In this document: piece after piece, positions 44,665 to 58,356 of the stretch
Layout: every line of letters begins with the position of its first letter
Position numbering within the stretch: the first letter of the stretch is position 1
Made by a program: the position numbers and the translations under genes
From: Talpa occidentalis
Taxonomy: Eukaryota > Chordata > Mammalia > Eulipotyphla > Talpidae
DNA length: 64,000 nt
Direction of reading: 5' to 3'
NCBI RefSeq assembly: GCF_014898055.3
Contig: NW_023601433.1
Coordinates: 17,718,141-17,782,140, forward strand
Notes under the pieces: model-generated
The model's input: only the letters and a program-made list of their open reading frames with translations
What the model was told of the DNA's origin: nothing
Database searches by the model: none

Positions 44665-47600
44665 ACAATATAGTCAAAACATATTTATTACTTTTAAGTG
44701 TCATTTTGTACACTCCAGTACAAATACAAGAATATAGCCATATTTACAGGTATTGAAAAGAAATCTGTATATTCAAACCCCACATCTAAATACAGTAGCT
44801 TTAGTTCTGAACTACAATAGTTTGCAGTGGAATTACTTTGCACCCTGTGCCCTGCCCCCTCCCCGTGGAAATCCCTAGAAGCTAAGGTTGTGTTTTAACA
44901 GAACAATAGATTGCTTTTGAAATGGGTTAACAATTCACTCTGCAATATTGTAAGCCCTCCTTTCCAAGATCTTACAAGTTTGAAACAAAATTTAGAAGAT
45001 AAACCATTTGACTATTAAAAGCACATTTTTAAAACGGGTTGAGCATGGAGTTATAGCCCAAGTTTCAAAATTCAGTCAAACTGGTTTAAACAGAAAGCAA
45101 AGGGGAAAAAAACGGTAGGCAAGCTGGTTCTTTAGGGTAGACTTTCTAACAGACCCATCTTCACAAAATACATTTTATTACAGTATCCTGGTTTTAAGGT
45201 TTGAATATAAGACTTAAAGTCTCTTTTAAAACAAATACAAAAAAATAAAACCCCTGAGGTTTCCTAGGGACAATTTGTATTCATTTTTTAATTATCTGAA
45301 CCAAGGTGCCCACCAAAATGAGATACATGTCATGGCAATCGGCCAACTAGGTAAGAGAACTGTTTTGGATATTAGATCATGCCTCTTTAAATAAATATCC
45401 CTGGCTACCTAAAAGTTTAGTAGCTGGACACCGTATCTGTATTAAAGTGCACTACAGAATAAGTGAATCAAATATTGTAAAAATATTTTCCACAAAAATT
45501 TTAATTTTCTGTTTAAAAATTCAAGGAATTTCAAATTAGGCATCTTCTCTATATATGTGGATGATTATTTAAGTATGTAAACATTTTTTTAAAGTAAAGG
45601 AGTAAGGTGACATAGAGCAATAAACTATTAGCAAATCAAATCCAAGTTTACCTTAAATCACAAGTCAAGTTGCCATCTGATTAGGAAACATTTGCCTACT
45701 ACATAACAAATCGCTCACTTCTTTCCAGGAAACATACAGGACCACAGCAGTAAGGGTTCTCACTTAACACAGCTTGTCAGAATTTCATTTACATGCACTA
45801 ATCAACTCCAGCAAATGTTTGTTAACAATTTCACATAGGAACATTTCATGATGCTATAATTAATGACGTCTTTTCTTACATTTTAAAAGTATTTTCAAGT
45901 TACAATTAAAAAAAATCAATTTCCAGTAGATTTTAATACCTTTTAATTACACTGGAACATTGTTGTATTTTAGAAAATATTGCCCATACTATTGCTTACA
46001 GTTTGTGTTTAAAAATTTATTGAAAAGTCTGTGTGTTATCTTTTATATTTTAAATGATTAAAGCATAAGAGCAACTTCAAAATTTTAGTATCCCAGAGTG
46101 TAATAATATCAACGTCTAACATCACAAAATAAGCCCTTGGTGCTGGCAGTTCTGAAAAGCAAATGAATACATCTGCCTCAACAGAAAACAAGTCTCTAAA
46201 TTGAGTAAGATTTTGAAATTAAAAGATTTTAATGCATAAAGAAACCCTTGTGATTTGATATAATACTGGCAGTGTCATGTTTTTTGGCCATGAGACCATT
46301 ATTTTAGCAATGAAAAAAAAAAAGCCAAGGTAATTTTATAGTAGCAATAGTTTCTTTTTTTATTTTAATATACTTTAGGAAACAATATACAAAGCTGAGC
46401 TTTCCCACCATTCCAGATAACAGCAGGAAGCTCCAATTACACAAATTTAGCGTTTTGTGATGGCTAAGAACAGCAGTCAGCACCAGACTTGAACAGTTAG
46501 CTACAACACAAACATCCTTCAAAATGAAATGTCATAATAGCAAGACAGGTAAACCAGGATTTAACAAATGACAACCACTTGGGAAATGACTTAATCATTC
46601 TTGTTGAATTTCATATTTCATTAAATATCTTATAAACAATTTCCTGTTACTATGCTTTAAACAAAACCTCCCTTAAGGAATTACTTCAATTAAGTGTAAA
46701 TATTCAACAAGAATAGTTCTGATAAAGAATCCCCAGGTAGTTAAAATTCTAATAATATGCACTGACCGAAGGAAAGGAAAAATAACAATTTTTGTTTGTT
46801 TTAACATGTTTATTCCAACAGGTACAATTCACATCTGACTAGCCTCGTTTCCTTTCTTCCCACCCACAACCATTTTCATTGGGCCATTTCCATATATTTG
46901 AGCAATCAATGTACTTTCAGCACACATGCCCAGCAGTACTTTTAAGTCCATTCTTACAGGGTGCAAATGGATTTCAATAATTTATACAAACAAGTGGGTT
47001 ATGCTCAATCACTGCAATTTTCAGCTACTGTACACAGGAATGAAAAGGTTATAGAAAAGTGCCATAGCAACAGTGCCTTAAGAAAGGAGAAAAAGAGGAG
47101 CCTTAAAAAATGGATAAAATCAGATCAAGGATTTCAGAGGGAAATGGAACACATGGGATATGGAAAACATTTTTCTGCAAAACAAATGGAGAAGCACTGC
47201 TCTTGATCAGGTGCAAGTGTGGAAACAGTTGTTTCATGATATTTTGTACACTGCCCATATGGTTCAAAATCGTATCCTTAGACACAGATCGCCTGGCGCT
47301 TGCACTGAATTTTTGAAAATGCAAGATTTCTGAATGATAAATTAACCCCCCCAAATTTTTTTTTTAAAAAAGCTAATTTTGCAGACAGGTTTACATGTAA
47401 AAGGCTAGGTATTTAGCCACCTCAGCATTGATTAGTTTTGGATGTCTAAGCTCTGTTACACATGGCTTCCCATGGCTTCACTCTACAAAACATATTTACA
47501 ACGTGAAGAATACATCTACAAGAAATCTACATTTCAAGGGTTTTACAAATCAATCTTGTATCTTTCCCCTGAATTGACTCTTACAGATCCCGTCCCCTCG

Positions 47601-47720
47601 TCACTTCCTTTGCCCAGCTTAACGGTCCAAAGTCTACTTTAAATGCAGCTCAAAAATGTTAAGATTGGGCAACAGATTTACAGTTCCTGTACTCAAAACC
47701 ATGTGCAATTATTCACATCT
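44665..47720 (-). other. WAC: WAC 3'UTR, about 3.05 kb
   Basis: Directly follows the WAC stop codon; AT-rich and free of every repeat family seen elsewhere in the window, as expected for a constrained 3'UTR. The end is set from the last AATAAA (44689-44684). Earlier AATAAA signals, for example 46814-46809, would give shorter isoforms. Confidence 0.7.
44684..44689 (-). terminator. Candidate distal WAC poly(A) signal
   Basis: TTTATT on plus reads AATAAA on minus. It is followed at once by loss of the repeat-free character and the onset of ancient repeat sequence. Confidence 0.5.
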
Positions 47721-47790
47721 TCACACCATGAAGGAGTTCTGATTTTTTAGCTTTTCGAGTTCCTTAATTTGTTGTCTCAAAAACAGTATC
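47721..47790 (-). CDS. WAC: WAC last coding exon
   Basis: 70 nt; acceptor TTTTTCAG abuts 47790, stop TGA at 47723-47721. Encodes [17 protein letters not shown] and the terminal NSFMV, the end of the coiled coil. Confidence 0.95.
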
Positions 47791-50700
47791 CTGAAAAATA
47801 AAAGAAGGGATCAGAACTGGTATGTTCAAATAAATGTCACAGAAAAACCAATACTTGACTAGTTAAGACTAGGTTACTAGTAACATAATTACTAGTTAAA
47901 ACTAAATTAATTAAAAATGAATTAGTCTATAGTTAAGACAAAATAACCACTGAATATGATACATATTGAAGTACTAAGGTAACAAAAGTTAGAATGTTTA
48001 ACAATTTCTCAATAATTTGAATATAAAAACCGATTTAAAATGTTCACTGCCTTTGAAAAAGGCAGTGGATGGCAGTAGATATTAAACATGAAATAAACCA
48101 TATTACAAATTTTCTGGGCCAGAGTTAACTAGGTGCAAGAGGCTAATCTTGTGTAGAACAATTTTCGATATAAATATTGGTTTACATCGTGCCAAATCAA
48201 AGTCCCATGGACATGTATTATTTAAACTGAAAGCACAAACTCCAAAGCTAAATAGATTCCCATAAACGTCATAAAATCAGTACTCTTCTGACCCCTTCTC
48301 TCCCATGAATGACAATACTTATCACCTGTACCAGTGACTCCTGCATAATCATGCACTGGGCTTAATATCTCACGATTTATACTTGCAGTAAGCTGCACTA
48401 AGAACAGTGCAATTTCCTAAAAGTCAACTCATCTGTCAGGAAAGCCAAAAAGTAAGTTTTATGTCTGCTAGAATTACTGCCAGACGAAAAAAATCCCAGG
48501 CAATATTCAAAAGTATCTCCACAGAGTTTAGTAACTGAAAGGTTAGATGAAAACTCAACTTTTCCAAGTTTACTATAAACCCCAACTTAGTATTCACTAA
48601 ATATTTATGGTTTCCTAACAAGATTAACAATATCCCTGACCAAGTAATTTATACAGAAAGTCATTGAAAGTTTGTCCTCAACTCTGCAATAGGTTTTTTA
48701 AGACATCTATACAATTAATTGGGATACAGAGATCCCATTTGAGCGGAATAGAGGACTACAAATGAGACATTAAGAGCTTAGGTGAAAACAAGAAAACAAG
48801 ATACATGATTAAACTTGCTGAATAACTGAATTCTCACTGTAATTTCCAAGGGAATCTACTGGTGATACAGACAAATTAAGCAGTAATCTGAAATTTCAAG
48901 TTAAAGAAGTACCCTAGTAATAAAGAGAGTGCTACCATCAAGAAGGGACCTTTAAAATTAGCAGTCAACATTTCACTTTTTAAAAATAATTTATTACCAT
49001 AACCATATAAAGTTATAACCTAAGGAGTAAAAGTCTAATGAATCACTTATCATAGGTTAAGAGAAAAAATTTAGGATATCAGTACCATGTCACCATATAA
49101 TTAAATTATGAAAACAGCCACAGTATTATGGACTGTATCAAAGTTAACTTTAAATTTCGGAAATTAAAATTTATGTTCCTTAAGTTCATTAGGATATTTA
49201 ATACTAAAAAACAAAAATTTCAGGGAAAAATTTACCTTTGCTCTCGCAAAGTTGCTTGAATTTCACATACTCGGACTAAAGATCTTAAATTTTTTAATTC
49301 AGTACAAATTTCTGACATGTGAACACTTCCCATGTTATGGGCTTCTTCTCGCAATCTTGAAGCCTATAATTAAAGAAGTGAAAATCACATTAAACCTATC
49401 ATGTTCACATACAAAAAATTAAACATTAAACTTCTGAGGACTTTATCAAGATTACAGAATAATTCTTTTTCCTTTAATTCACAAAAATGGGGCCTCCCCG
49501 GTGGCACAGCGGTTGAGCACTGGGTTGTGAAGCTGCCCGCAGCCTCTGCAGTGCCGGTTCGATCCCCGGCTGCTCCCTGGCTGCTCCCCGGCCACCGGAG
49601 GAGGGTCCCACATGGCGCGCAGACCTCTCCTGCCGCCCCACTGCTCCCCTCAGCAGTGTGCTTCGGTCCTTCTGCCTGGTCTGCTCTCTGCTCTGGCTCT
49701 GGTGAATTCTCTCACCCTCCCGCGCTTCTGACTGTACCCAGTGCTTTTATTTATAAACAAACCAAACAAACAACCAACCAAACAAACAAATAAATAAATC
49801 TTAAAAAAAAAAAAATTCACAAAAATGCTGGTGAACCTTAGGAGGAATTGTTTCTAATAGTAGAAGGTATTTATTTCAAGATTTGCCTCCAGGTCGATTA
49901 AGAAAACAGTTATCTCCAATTTCCAGATAGTAGAACACTAGAAAGACTCATGATTTGCAGTTAAATAAAATAAGCTGAGTTAGCCAAAGCCCAAGTTCAG
50001 GTATACAATGGCATAAGGTTTCACTGCATTCCTGTATGATGAGATACACGACACATTTCAGTGAACATAAACTTAACGTTTCAGATGGTCAGTTATCTGA
50101 TAAATGGGAGATGTTAATGGCAGTAATCTAATTGTCCTAAGGTTCCTCATCCCAAAGCAAAAGTATTTTCTAACTTCTAATTTCTCTTCTAGTGGGAACG
50201 TCATGAGATTAACAGTACTAACAGATTCTGAAGCTATCAGAGTGGCTGAATAAGTAGAAAAAACACACTGGCTATGAGCCACATCATTGCATTAAACACA
50301 CCTTGAAATTATCTATTTGGTTTTAAGGCCTCTTTGGTAAAATGGGAAAGCATCATATATACTGGTTAGCAATTTTAAGAGGAGAAAATAAACATTAAGC
50401 AATTAGAACATAGCTATGTGCAAAAAATGGTAGGTAATATTAAAACCACAGGTACAATTCACAGTAAGTATAAACCAAATATTTAAAAAAAAGACTATAA
50501 TGTAATTAGATATTAGTTATTTTAAAAGTGGTCCAGATGAAATTTTCTACTAGGTAAAACATCTGCCTGTGACTCCTGCCACACACCTGTTTCTCCGCAT
50601 GATCTGCAGGCCATCCTTGAACATGTTTTATGAGATTTTCATTGAAGTGTGCTGCTAGCGTAGGTGTTAATGAACATGTTGGTCGGGCAGATGAATTCTG

Positions 50701-53700
50701 TGGTACAACTGTTGCATTTGATACATTACTACTAGAAGTATGATTTGGACCAGGTGATGGACTTCTCTGGCTGCTGGAAAAGAAAACAAAATTGAATGTG
50801 TAGTATTTTCCAAAGTAGTTTCTTAAGCAGCCTAGAAATTATCAATACCTTCCCTTAAAGACATCCAAATGCCCAAAGAAAATGCTATTTTTAACATCAA
50901 ACGAACAGAATTTAAAATCCAAAGATTATAATATATTTCTTAAAACACCTGTGGGGGTAAAAAGAATTCTTTTAGCACTATTTAAAATAACACTGGCCTC
51001 CAAACTTGACAAACCTGATTACACAAATAAACAAAAGAAATGGTCAGTTTTTAAGTTGCAGATAAAAGACACACTTGGATACTGTAACTTAACTACATTT
51101 AGATAAAGAGAGGGAAAAAATTATCTCTGTCCAACATATGAACAAAGTGTTAAATCAAAGGGTAAATAATGTGTGAAGGAAGCAAAATACTGATCGGCAT
51201 GAATGAGTCTAGTGGCAAAATAAGACCAAAAAAGGAACAGTCTGAGAGTGCTGATCTCAGATGTACGGTTTGGGTAGGTTTCAGCTGGTTTTCTACCTGC
51301 TTTAGCAGATTTGGCTCTGAATATTTGTTTAGTTATTACCAAAAGCTAAATCTCCCAAAGGATGAAAAGTTGTCATCACTGAGAATACTTATATAAATAA
51401 AATACTTTAGACTCTAAAAACAATTAAAAAAAAAAAAAGAATTTCCTAAGAAAATTCTGTGCAGTGACAACACTGCTGGAGTAAGTAGACAGCTTTCCAA
51501 GGTGATTATTTTGAAGGGAACGATTCTCATTTGGATGTATAAGTCCTGGAATGTTTGTTTAGAAAACAAAAGGTACAACAGTTGAACTATTTTCCCATCT
51601 CACAACATGAAATAAAAATTAGGAAAATCAATCAATCAATTACTTTTGCTACAAAAGTGACAACAAAATACATCTCAACCTATTGATGAGCAATCTATCA
51701 GGGTCTGAACTGAAGTTATTAGAAAAGCCTGAAACATGTCAGTGGTTAGTTTAAGATGAGATTTTTGACATTCAAATCTAAAACTGCTATGAGGTTAAAA
51801 ATAATGTGATTTGGGAGCCACCCTGGTGGTGCAGGGATTATTAAGGCTCAGCTCTATCAAGCTGTTGTGACTCACTGAGATCCATCCCCCACCAGGGAGC
51901 TGACCCACATGACCCCATGGACCTCTCCTCTCTTGCTCACTGCTCCCTCAGCAGTGTATTTCAACAGATCCACCTGTTGTTTCTTGTTCTGTCTCTGGTG
52001 AATCCTTTCATGCCCCCTCCCTCCTAAACTCTGGCCCACACCCCAAGTCTTATATGCATAAATAAAAAAAACGTCTTTTAAAAAATGTAATTTTCCATAA
52101 ATAAAGTATGAAAAAAATCACACACCCTCTACATAGATCACATACCAGGACATGCGACCAAGACACATCACATTCCACTATGTAAAGAGCCACTTTCTTC
52201 AAAATAATCCAGGTTTTACCTCTAGAGACAATGAACTACGTGTTGTAAGAACTGCATATATAATTTATATAACCATAAAAATAATCAACTTACTTCGAAC
52301 GTTGAAGACTTCGAGGCGAGACAGGTTCGTGACCTTGTTGCTTGTCAGCAGTTACAGGCTGCTGTGTGGATGACTGTGAAACTGGTCCTTGCTTAACTAC
52401 TGGAGTACTAACCTGAAACGTCAAAATCTGGTGAGATTAAGATTTCCATCTCATAGGCACACAGCACCAAATCTAGATAAAGGCCAAAGTTCTACCAATG
52501 AAACTTTCCCATGAGTCCTATTTTTTAGTGATTTTTAAGATAACAAGAGTTGGTTCTAATTCTGTTACAGAAAATTAATATTAGTAATAGACATGTTTGA
52601 CTATGTAAATTATTTTTAGGTCCCCAAATCCACACTCCCCTTAAACACTGAAAGACTATATCTTACACCTAAAGAGTAAAGAGATGAGTCAAATGAGTTG
52701 TCAAACGTTGTACAGTTAGAAGAGAATCAAGGTTTGAAAGTTAGATTTAAACATGGCCCAAGTCCAAAAAATCACTTTCTTGGCACACCAGCCTAAGTGA
52801 TTGGTTCTCTTGATTTTCAGCCCAATTTCTTTCCAATACACTATAATGCCTCTTCTGATTTACTCTTACCACATTGTACAAATACAGCTGTTTAAGTTTC
52901 AACCACATATGGACGGAATATACAGCCTGGTCTAATAAGAGATGAGCTCTGACCCATACAAAATTAAGCTTAAGTGGTCTTTAAAGAGATGTTACCCTAT
53001 AGAGATAGACCAAGAGGTCCATGATGCCAGTGAGGATACATATACTGTTTATATTCAAGTGTCACACAGAGAAAACAAGCAGTTCTAAATATAAGCCCTA
53101 AATTAAGGCACAAAGGCAGCAAGCCACCTGTGATTAAGTCACATCCTCCAGCAGCAGTTTTTTAGGGATGTGCATGAAGGAGTTGGGAGATGACTAATAC
53201 TCTCTCAAACACATGTGGACTGCACTGCTACTGCTGAATACTAGGCGCCAACCAGTTCTTTCATAAAGAATATTTTCACAAGGTCTACATAAGACCAACT
53301 AGTTTTAAAATGTAAAAAAAAAACCTGATAACCATCTCTTAAGGCATCGGAAACGCTAATTCTGTAACTATAGAACCAACATTACCACTTATTTCACTTT
53401 TAGTTATCATTTTTGGTATCCTCAAAAGTTTTAAGAGTAAGGTCTCTTGCTGAAAATCACGTATTAATTCTTATCCCATCAAAACATAGGCAAACTAATG
53501 AACTGAATAACAAACTCTAACAAACTGTTACTTAGAATTAAAACAAAAAAATCAACCTAGATTGTAACCATAAAATATGCATAAATAGTCAAAGTAGGGA
53601 AGGGTAAGCAAAAAAGAACTAAAAGCTGCCTACCATTGATTTCAAGCCATGCTTCAATGCCTTTTTAAACTTCACCTTATGGTTTTATTAAAGAATTCTT

Positions 53701-56700
53701 GGAAGAAAAGCTTGACACAGTCATTGTTTCACAATAACTTACAAAGCAGTCCCTTCTACATTTACCATTAAGAATTTAAAAAGAAAAAATGCAGAATTTG
53801 TATATACTGACTTCCCCAGTCTGTTTTTTGCTGGTGGTATGCTACAAAACAATGATGATTAAAACTGGGGCTTATTAATGAATTTGTGGCTAAAATTCAG
53901 GCGATACAATACAAAATTTGAGCTCAACAGTGTTGAGGTCCTGTTCATATTCCAGTAAGAATAGACCATCAATTTTGTAGCTGCCCTGAGGAGTCATTCA
54001 TGTAAGATTCTGCGCAAACATAAATAGTAGAGTTTAGCAAAATGGGTTCTGGGTTTAAAAAACAAAACAAAACAAAAAACCTAGACTTCAAATTCTGACT
54101 CCAAAACAAAAACTAGATTTAACCAAAGATTTGATTTTCTTAACTATTAAATGAGGCAAATAATTGATTTCCAGGATATGAAAGTTAAATGTAATGCATA
54201 TATAAACTCTTAGCACAGAAACTGATTTGTGAAGTAGAAATATGGGGAAAAGTCACTGGAAAACAGTCTCTCATGTTTTAGAGTCTGAAAACTCCACACA
54301 TTATGATAATTAGTGCTCTTTTTTATTCAGCTATCCATGTTATAAACCCCAAAGCCAGTAAAAAGAACAGAATTAAATGCATAAAAGTAGCACAGATGCA
54401 ATGCTCTTCTCCATCTCACAATTATCTGAGAGATTCTAACCTGCATCTATCCTCACATACCTATCATTCACTCCATACCACTATCTCATTGCTCAAAGAG
54501 GGTTTTTTTCTACAATACAGATTCTAAAACATATTCAACTTGCTTTTCCTAAATGTTTTCTAAAAGTGGCTTCTTTTCGAAATTTCCCTCAAAGGTGACA
54601 TACCTTTGGCTGTGATGAAACAGGAGGAGTACTAATCAAAGGTTTGATAGGGACTGTGTTAGTTTGAGGTGTGCTTATTCTTGGAGACACATATGATCTT
54701 GGGGATGATGCATCAGACGTTAAAGACATTGGAGACTGATTAGATGGTTGAGCTGTAGAAAAGTGAAGGAATTAATTTCAAATAAACCCAAAATCTTTTA
54801 AATATATGTGGGAGAGACTGGGGCATTTCTCCACATGCTCCATGTACTCCCCTACCAGAAACATTTATCTGAATAAGTCTGAGATAAGAACCTGAGGTAG
54901 TCACTGGGGCACACTGACTAAATGTGCTGTGTGTTAGAGATAAGCATATCCAGTGAGGCAATCTCTATGTAAACCTGAACCTATTCTCATATGGAAGGCA
55001 TCCTTGTTTTCTTGTTATTCTAATTTTAGGCCTGGTTATTCCCTCCAGTCTCCTGCCTCCTCAGGCTAACCAGAGGCTTTTACAAGTCTTTTTACTTTTA
55101 CACTTTCACATTTCACACTAGTATATCTCTATCAGCTTTAATTGGCCTAGTCTAACAATGACCCCTCATTTCCCATTTGCTCTTAATGTGTTTCTTTCCA
55201 CTGGATGCCTTCAGGGAGAAGAGAGATAATCAATTCAAGGCAGGATTTGAGCATCTCCATATCCTCAGGTAAACTCCTATCTGACATCAACCTAAACCAA
55301 ACAAATTATATTCAATGCCTCACAATGACTGAGGGTATGTCAGACTTTACTTTCACAGCTCTTGAGTAAAACATCTCATTAACTACTAAAATTCTGAATT
55401 AAATATGTACCCTATTACAGACTAGACAGTAACACTGAAAATGTCAGAGCAGGCATACATCTAAAAGGAAGTGGTAAATAAAAATATTATTGTATATATT
55501 TAAAAAAAACAGAAATAAATTATAGCTAATCTCGTCAAAAACTTGAAAAAAGATAGTAATTTAAAAAATCAAGATACAATTTTGGCGATATATCCAACAG
55601 TATAAATACCTTGTGTGGAAAGCTGAGCAGCTTGAGAAATCAGAGAAGTTATGTTGAAAGCAGATGGTCCAGCAGTAAGAAATTTATGAATTATAGACTG
55701 CAATGAGGCTTGTGTCACAGCTGCTGTAAGAACTAAAAACATAGCGTATCTTAAATTCCAATAAAAACTAAGGCATATGTGGCAACTATAACAACTTGAA
55801 AACTCCAGAAAAAACCTGGAATATTTCAAAAGAGGACTATATGTAATGGGCCTACAGATTTGAAATTATCTCAAGCAGAGCAAAATAAATTTAACAGGTA
55901 TATGACAAAGGAAAACAGAAGTTTCCTTTATACTAAAATTATGGTGTTCAGTTAAAAAAAATACCTCCATTAGACTTTCGAAAAACATTTAAATAGTGTC
56001 CATTAGGATTTCCAATTAATCTAGAAACCTATCCATGTATAGGTAAAACGCTCAGTGTATTACCTGGAATTAAATGGATTATGATAGCTCATTCATGTAA
56101 TTACTTTTTATATAGCTGACCACTCAAATCCTACATAGCAACACAACTCCCCAACAATCTTTTTTAAATGGGTATTTAAAAGTTGGTGAGCGCCTCCCTG
56201 GTGGCCTAGGAGTTAAGTCTCAGCACTATCACCACAAGGTCTGAGTCTTATCCCCAGCCAGGGGGCTAAACCACATGGCGCAGCAGACCTCTCCTGCCTC
56301 ACCCGCTGCTCCCCTCAGCAGTGTATTTCAGTCAGTCTGCCTGTTCTGTTCCCCACTCTGTCTCTGGTGAATCCTCTTATCCCTGCACTTCTGGCCTACA
56401 TCCCAGTTCTTCGCAAAAATAAATACAATCTTAAATAAATAAATAAATAAATAGTTGGTGAGTGCTTAAGAACACTTTGTATTTATGAAGCATATCATCT
56501 CTTATTATTTTGGGGGTGTTATTCCTTTCTTCAAATTGCTTTAAAAGCCCTACTTTGCCTAGTAAAACATTTACCTAGCACACACAAAAAAGGTATGAGT
56601 AGCTTTGAAAATAAAACTAAAATATAGGAAAGGTGAGGACAATAAAAACAGAACACTAATGATCATCTGGCCTCAGAAGCCAAGAACTTTACACTTACAC

Positions 56701-57833
56701 TATTAAAATAGCATTATGTGAAAATACACACAAACAGATGTTCTAAAGAGAAAACTTCATAATGCTCTTAGGACTTAATGTTTCAATCTAAATGGTTTGC
56801 AAATTAAAACTGTTAACTTTTATTAAGACTTCTATAAGGTTGGTGCGTAAAAATACTTTAGCAGCATACTGAAAAGCAAAGTTGGAATTAACAAAGCAAT
56901 TAACCAAGAAAAATAGCAAAATGTTATCCATCATTTGCATTCTCAAATTTTCGTCAAGCATTGAAAGAACTGAGTGAATTTCTGCTCTTCCAAGTAGTAA
57001 TAATTCATTCACATACAGACTTTTGGAAATAAGCCAGAAACCAAATGCTGCGTGTTTTTATCAGGTTTTTTTTTAATTATTTTATTTATGCATACATGAG
57101 CTGGGGTGTGGGGGGGGGAGAAAGGGGGGTACAGTGAGAGGATTCAGAGACAAGAGTGCAGAGCAGAACAGGCAGACTGACTGAAATACACTGCTGAGGG
57201 GAGCAGCGGGCAGGAGAGGTCTGCTCCGCCATGTGGGTCAGCAGCCTGCTGTAGTGGCTACCGACAGCGTCACAGTGCTGAGACTTAACCCCTTGTGCCA
57301 CCAGAGAGGTCCCATGTTTTCACCAATTTTAATAAATACTTTGTTTCTACTTCAAAATACCATATATATATAAAGCAGACAGAACAGCTTATCTCCAGGT
57401 ACATAGCAAGTCTGGAAATTACACAGGAAATCCAACTATCATTAACTCAATTACAAAACCAAAAGTCTTAAACTTTGGAGGATGTAACATTCTGATTTTG
57501 AAGTTCAAAAGTTCCAAAGCAAAGTTCAATTTGAAATGAAACCAAAAACATGCAAATTAAATTAAAAAAATTGTTAGTATAAAAACTTACCTTCATTTAT
57601 TTTGGATATATCCACATTAGAATTATTAAGTTGCAGTGTGGCTTGCAAAGCAGGAAGCAACTGTCTAAGAAGATTTGGGTCCTGAAGTAATGGAGGTATT
57701 GGTGACTGTGGAACAGGAGAAACAGGGATCGCTGAAGCAGATGTTGGAGGTGCAGATGTGGGATTCAGCCCAGACGCAGAAGACGTGGAAGGAGTTGTGC
57801 AATGTGATACAGATTTGTCTCCTGATGTAGATT
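47721..57833 (-). CDS. WAC: WAC, WW domain-containing adaptor with coiled coil (3' part, last seven coding exons)
   Basis: WAC is a nuclear adaptor that brings the RNF20/RNF40 ubiquitin ligase to elongating RNA polymerase II for H2B monoubiquitination, and also acts in autophagy and Golgi reassembly. The seven exons join in frame to 1019 nt: part of one codon, 338 residues and a stop. The full protein is about 647 residues, so this is roughly the C-terminal half. Seen in order: a Ser/Pro/Thr-rich region ([16 protein letters not shown]), the conserved [19 protein letters not shown] helix, another low-complexity region ([13 protein letters not shown]), and a C-terminal coiled coil ending KNQNSFMV. 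All junctions are GT/AG. The WW domain and earlier exons lie beyond the right edge. No disabling change. Confidence 0.96.
49236..49363 (-). CDS. WAC: WAC penultimate coding exon
   Basis: 128 nt; acceptor AATTATAG abuts 49363 and donor GTAAAT begins at 49235. Encodes [12 protein letters not shown] through QATLREQ, the start of the coiled coil. Confidence 0.95.
49489..49813 (+). mobile_element. tRNA-derived SINE, type I
   Basis: Duplication AATTCACAAAAATG at 49476 and 49814. It carries a tandem CTGCTCCCTGG/CTGCTCCCCGG after the B box, as in 40170. Inside a WAC intron, antisense to WAC. Confidence 0.93.
50587..50773 (-). CDS. WAC: WAC coding exon (third from last)
   Basis: 187 nt; acceptor TTTTCCAG, donor GTGTGT. 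Encodes the segment [13 protein letters not shown] through [11 protein letters not shown]. Confidence 0.95.
51813..52083 (+). mobile_element. tRNA-derived SINE, old and diverged
   Basis: Head GGGAGCCACCCTGGTGGTGCA, body and AATCCTTTCATGCCCC still recognisable; B box lost. The most diverged SINE copy in the WAC region. Confidence 0.78.
52294..52412 (-). CDS. WAC: WAC coding exon (fourth from last)
   Basis: 119 nt; acceptor GTTTCAG, donor GTAAGT. Encodes [15 protein letters not shown] through VSPRSLQRS. The split codon at its end reads AA|C (Asn). Confidence 0.95.
54604..54752 (-). CDS. WAC: WAC coding exon (fifth from last)
   Basis: 149 nt; acceptor TTCTACAG, donor GTATGT. Encodes [19 protein letters not shown] through [13 protein letters not shown]. 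Confidence 0.95.
55610..55732 (-). CDS. WAC: WAC coding exon (sixth from last)
   Basis: 123 nt from acceptor TTTTTAG at 55733-55739 to donor GTATTT. Encodes [19 protein letters not shown] through [11 protein letters not shown] second in-frame acceptor (TTACAG) lies 9 nt further in and would drop three residues. Confidence 0.93.
56191..56450 (+). mobile_element. tRNA-derived SINE, type II
   Basis: Flanks AGTTGGTGAG on both sides; A box degenerate. WAC intron. Confidence 0.88.
57066..57313 (-). mobile_element. tRNA-derived SINE, type II, with small deletions
   Basis: Tail at 57066, head CACCAGAGAGGTCCC at 57313. It lacks part of the middle region around the B box. Lies 278 bp from the nearest WAC exon. 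Confidence 0.85.
57591..57833 (-). CDS. WAC: WAC coding exon (seventh from last)
   Basis: 243 nt; acceptor TTATTTAG abuts 57833, donor GTAAGT. Encodes [19 protein letters not shown] through [14 protein letters not shown]. The preceding exon lies outside the window or could not be found within it. Confidence 0.94.
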
Positions 57834-58356
57834 CTAAATAAAAAGATTATAATAGGGCTGAAAAAATTTTCTTGAGTAGAGGTGACTGAAACCAACATCA
57901 GACAAGCAACATCCATATGCCAGGTACTTAACAGAAGTAGTCTCACTGATTTTTTACAAGGTAACAGTTGGAAAGGTGCTCAGTAAATATTTCAGTGACT
58001 AGGAAGAGACATTTTTGTATCCCAATTTCATAGGTAAGAAAACCGAACAAGACGGACTATGAAACTTGTTAGAGTTATAAAACCTAGTCTGTTTCTGCAA
58101 GTACTTTGCTATAAATTAGAGTGTTATTTCAAACCAGTATGTATACTAACTACACCTTCTAACAAGCTTCCTTTAGGATATAGGGGCAACATAGTTCTCC
58201 AATGCTTAACTTGAATGTCTGATAAAGTAAAATGGAAAATGTTTATGAGTACAATTACAACCTACCTCAATATGACAATGGCCTTCATACAAATCAGGAT
58301 AAAGCCATGGTGAAGAGAATTACGTACCTCCCTTTTAAAATTAAATGTATAAGGCA

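Larger units (their letters stand above)
47791..57590 (-). other. WAC: Introns between the WAC exons in the window
   Basis: Six introns of about 1445, 1223, 1520, 2191, 857 and 1858 nt. They are mostly unique AT-rich sequence with four SINEs (49489, 51813, 56191, 57066). No other gene is seen inside. Confidence 0.85.
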
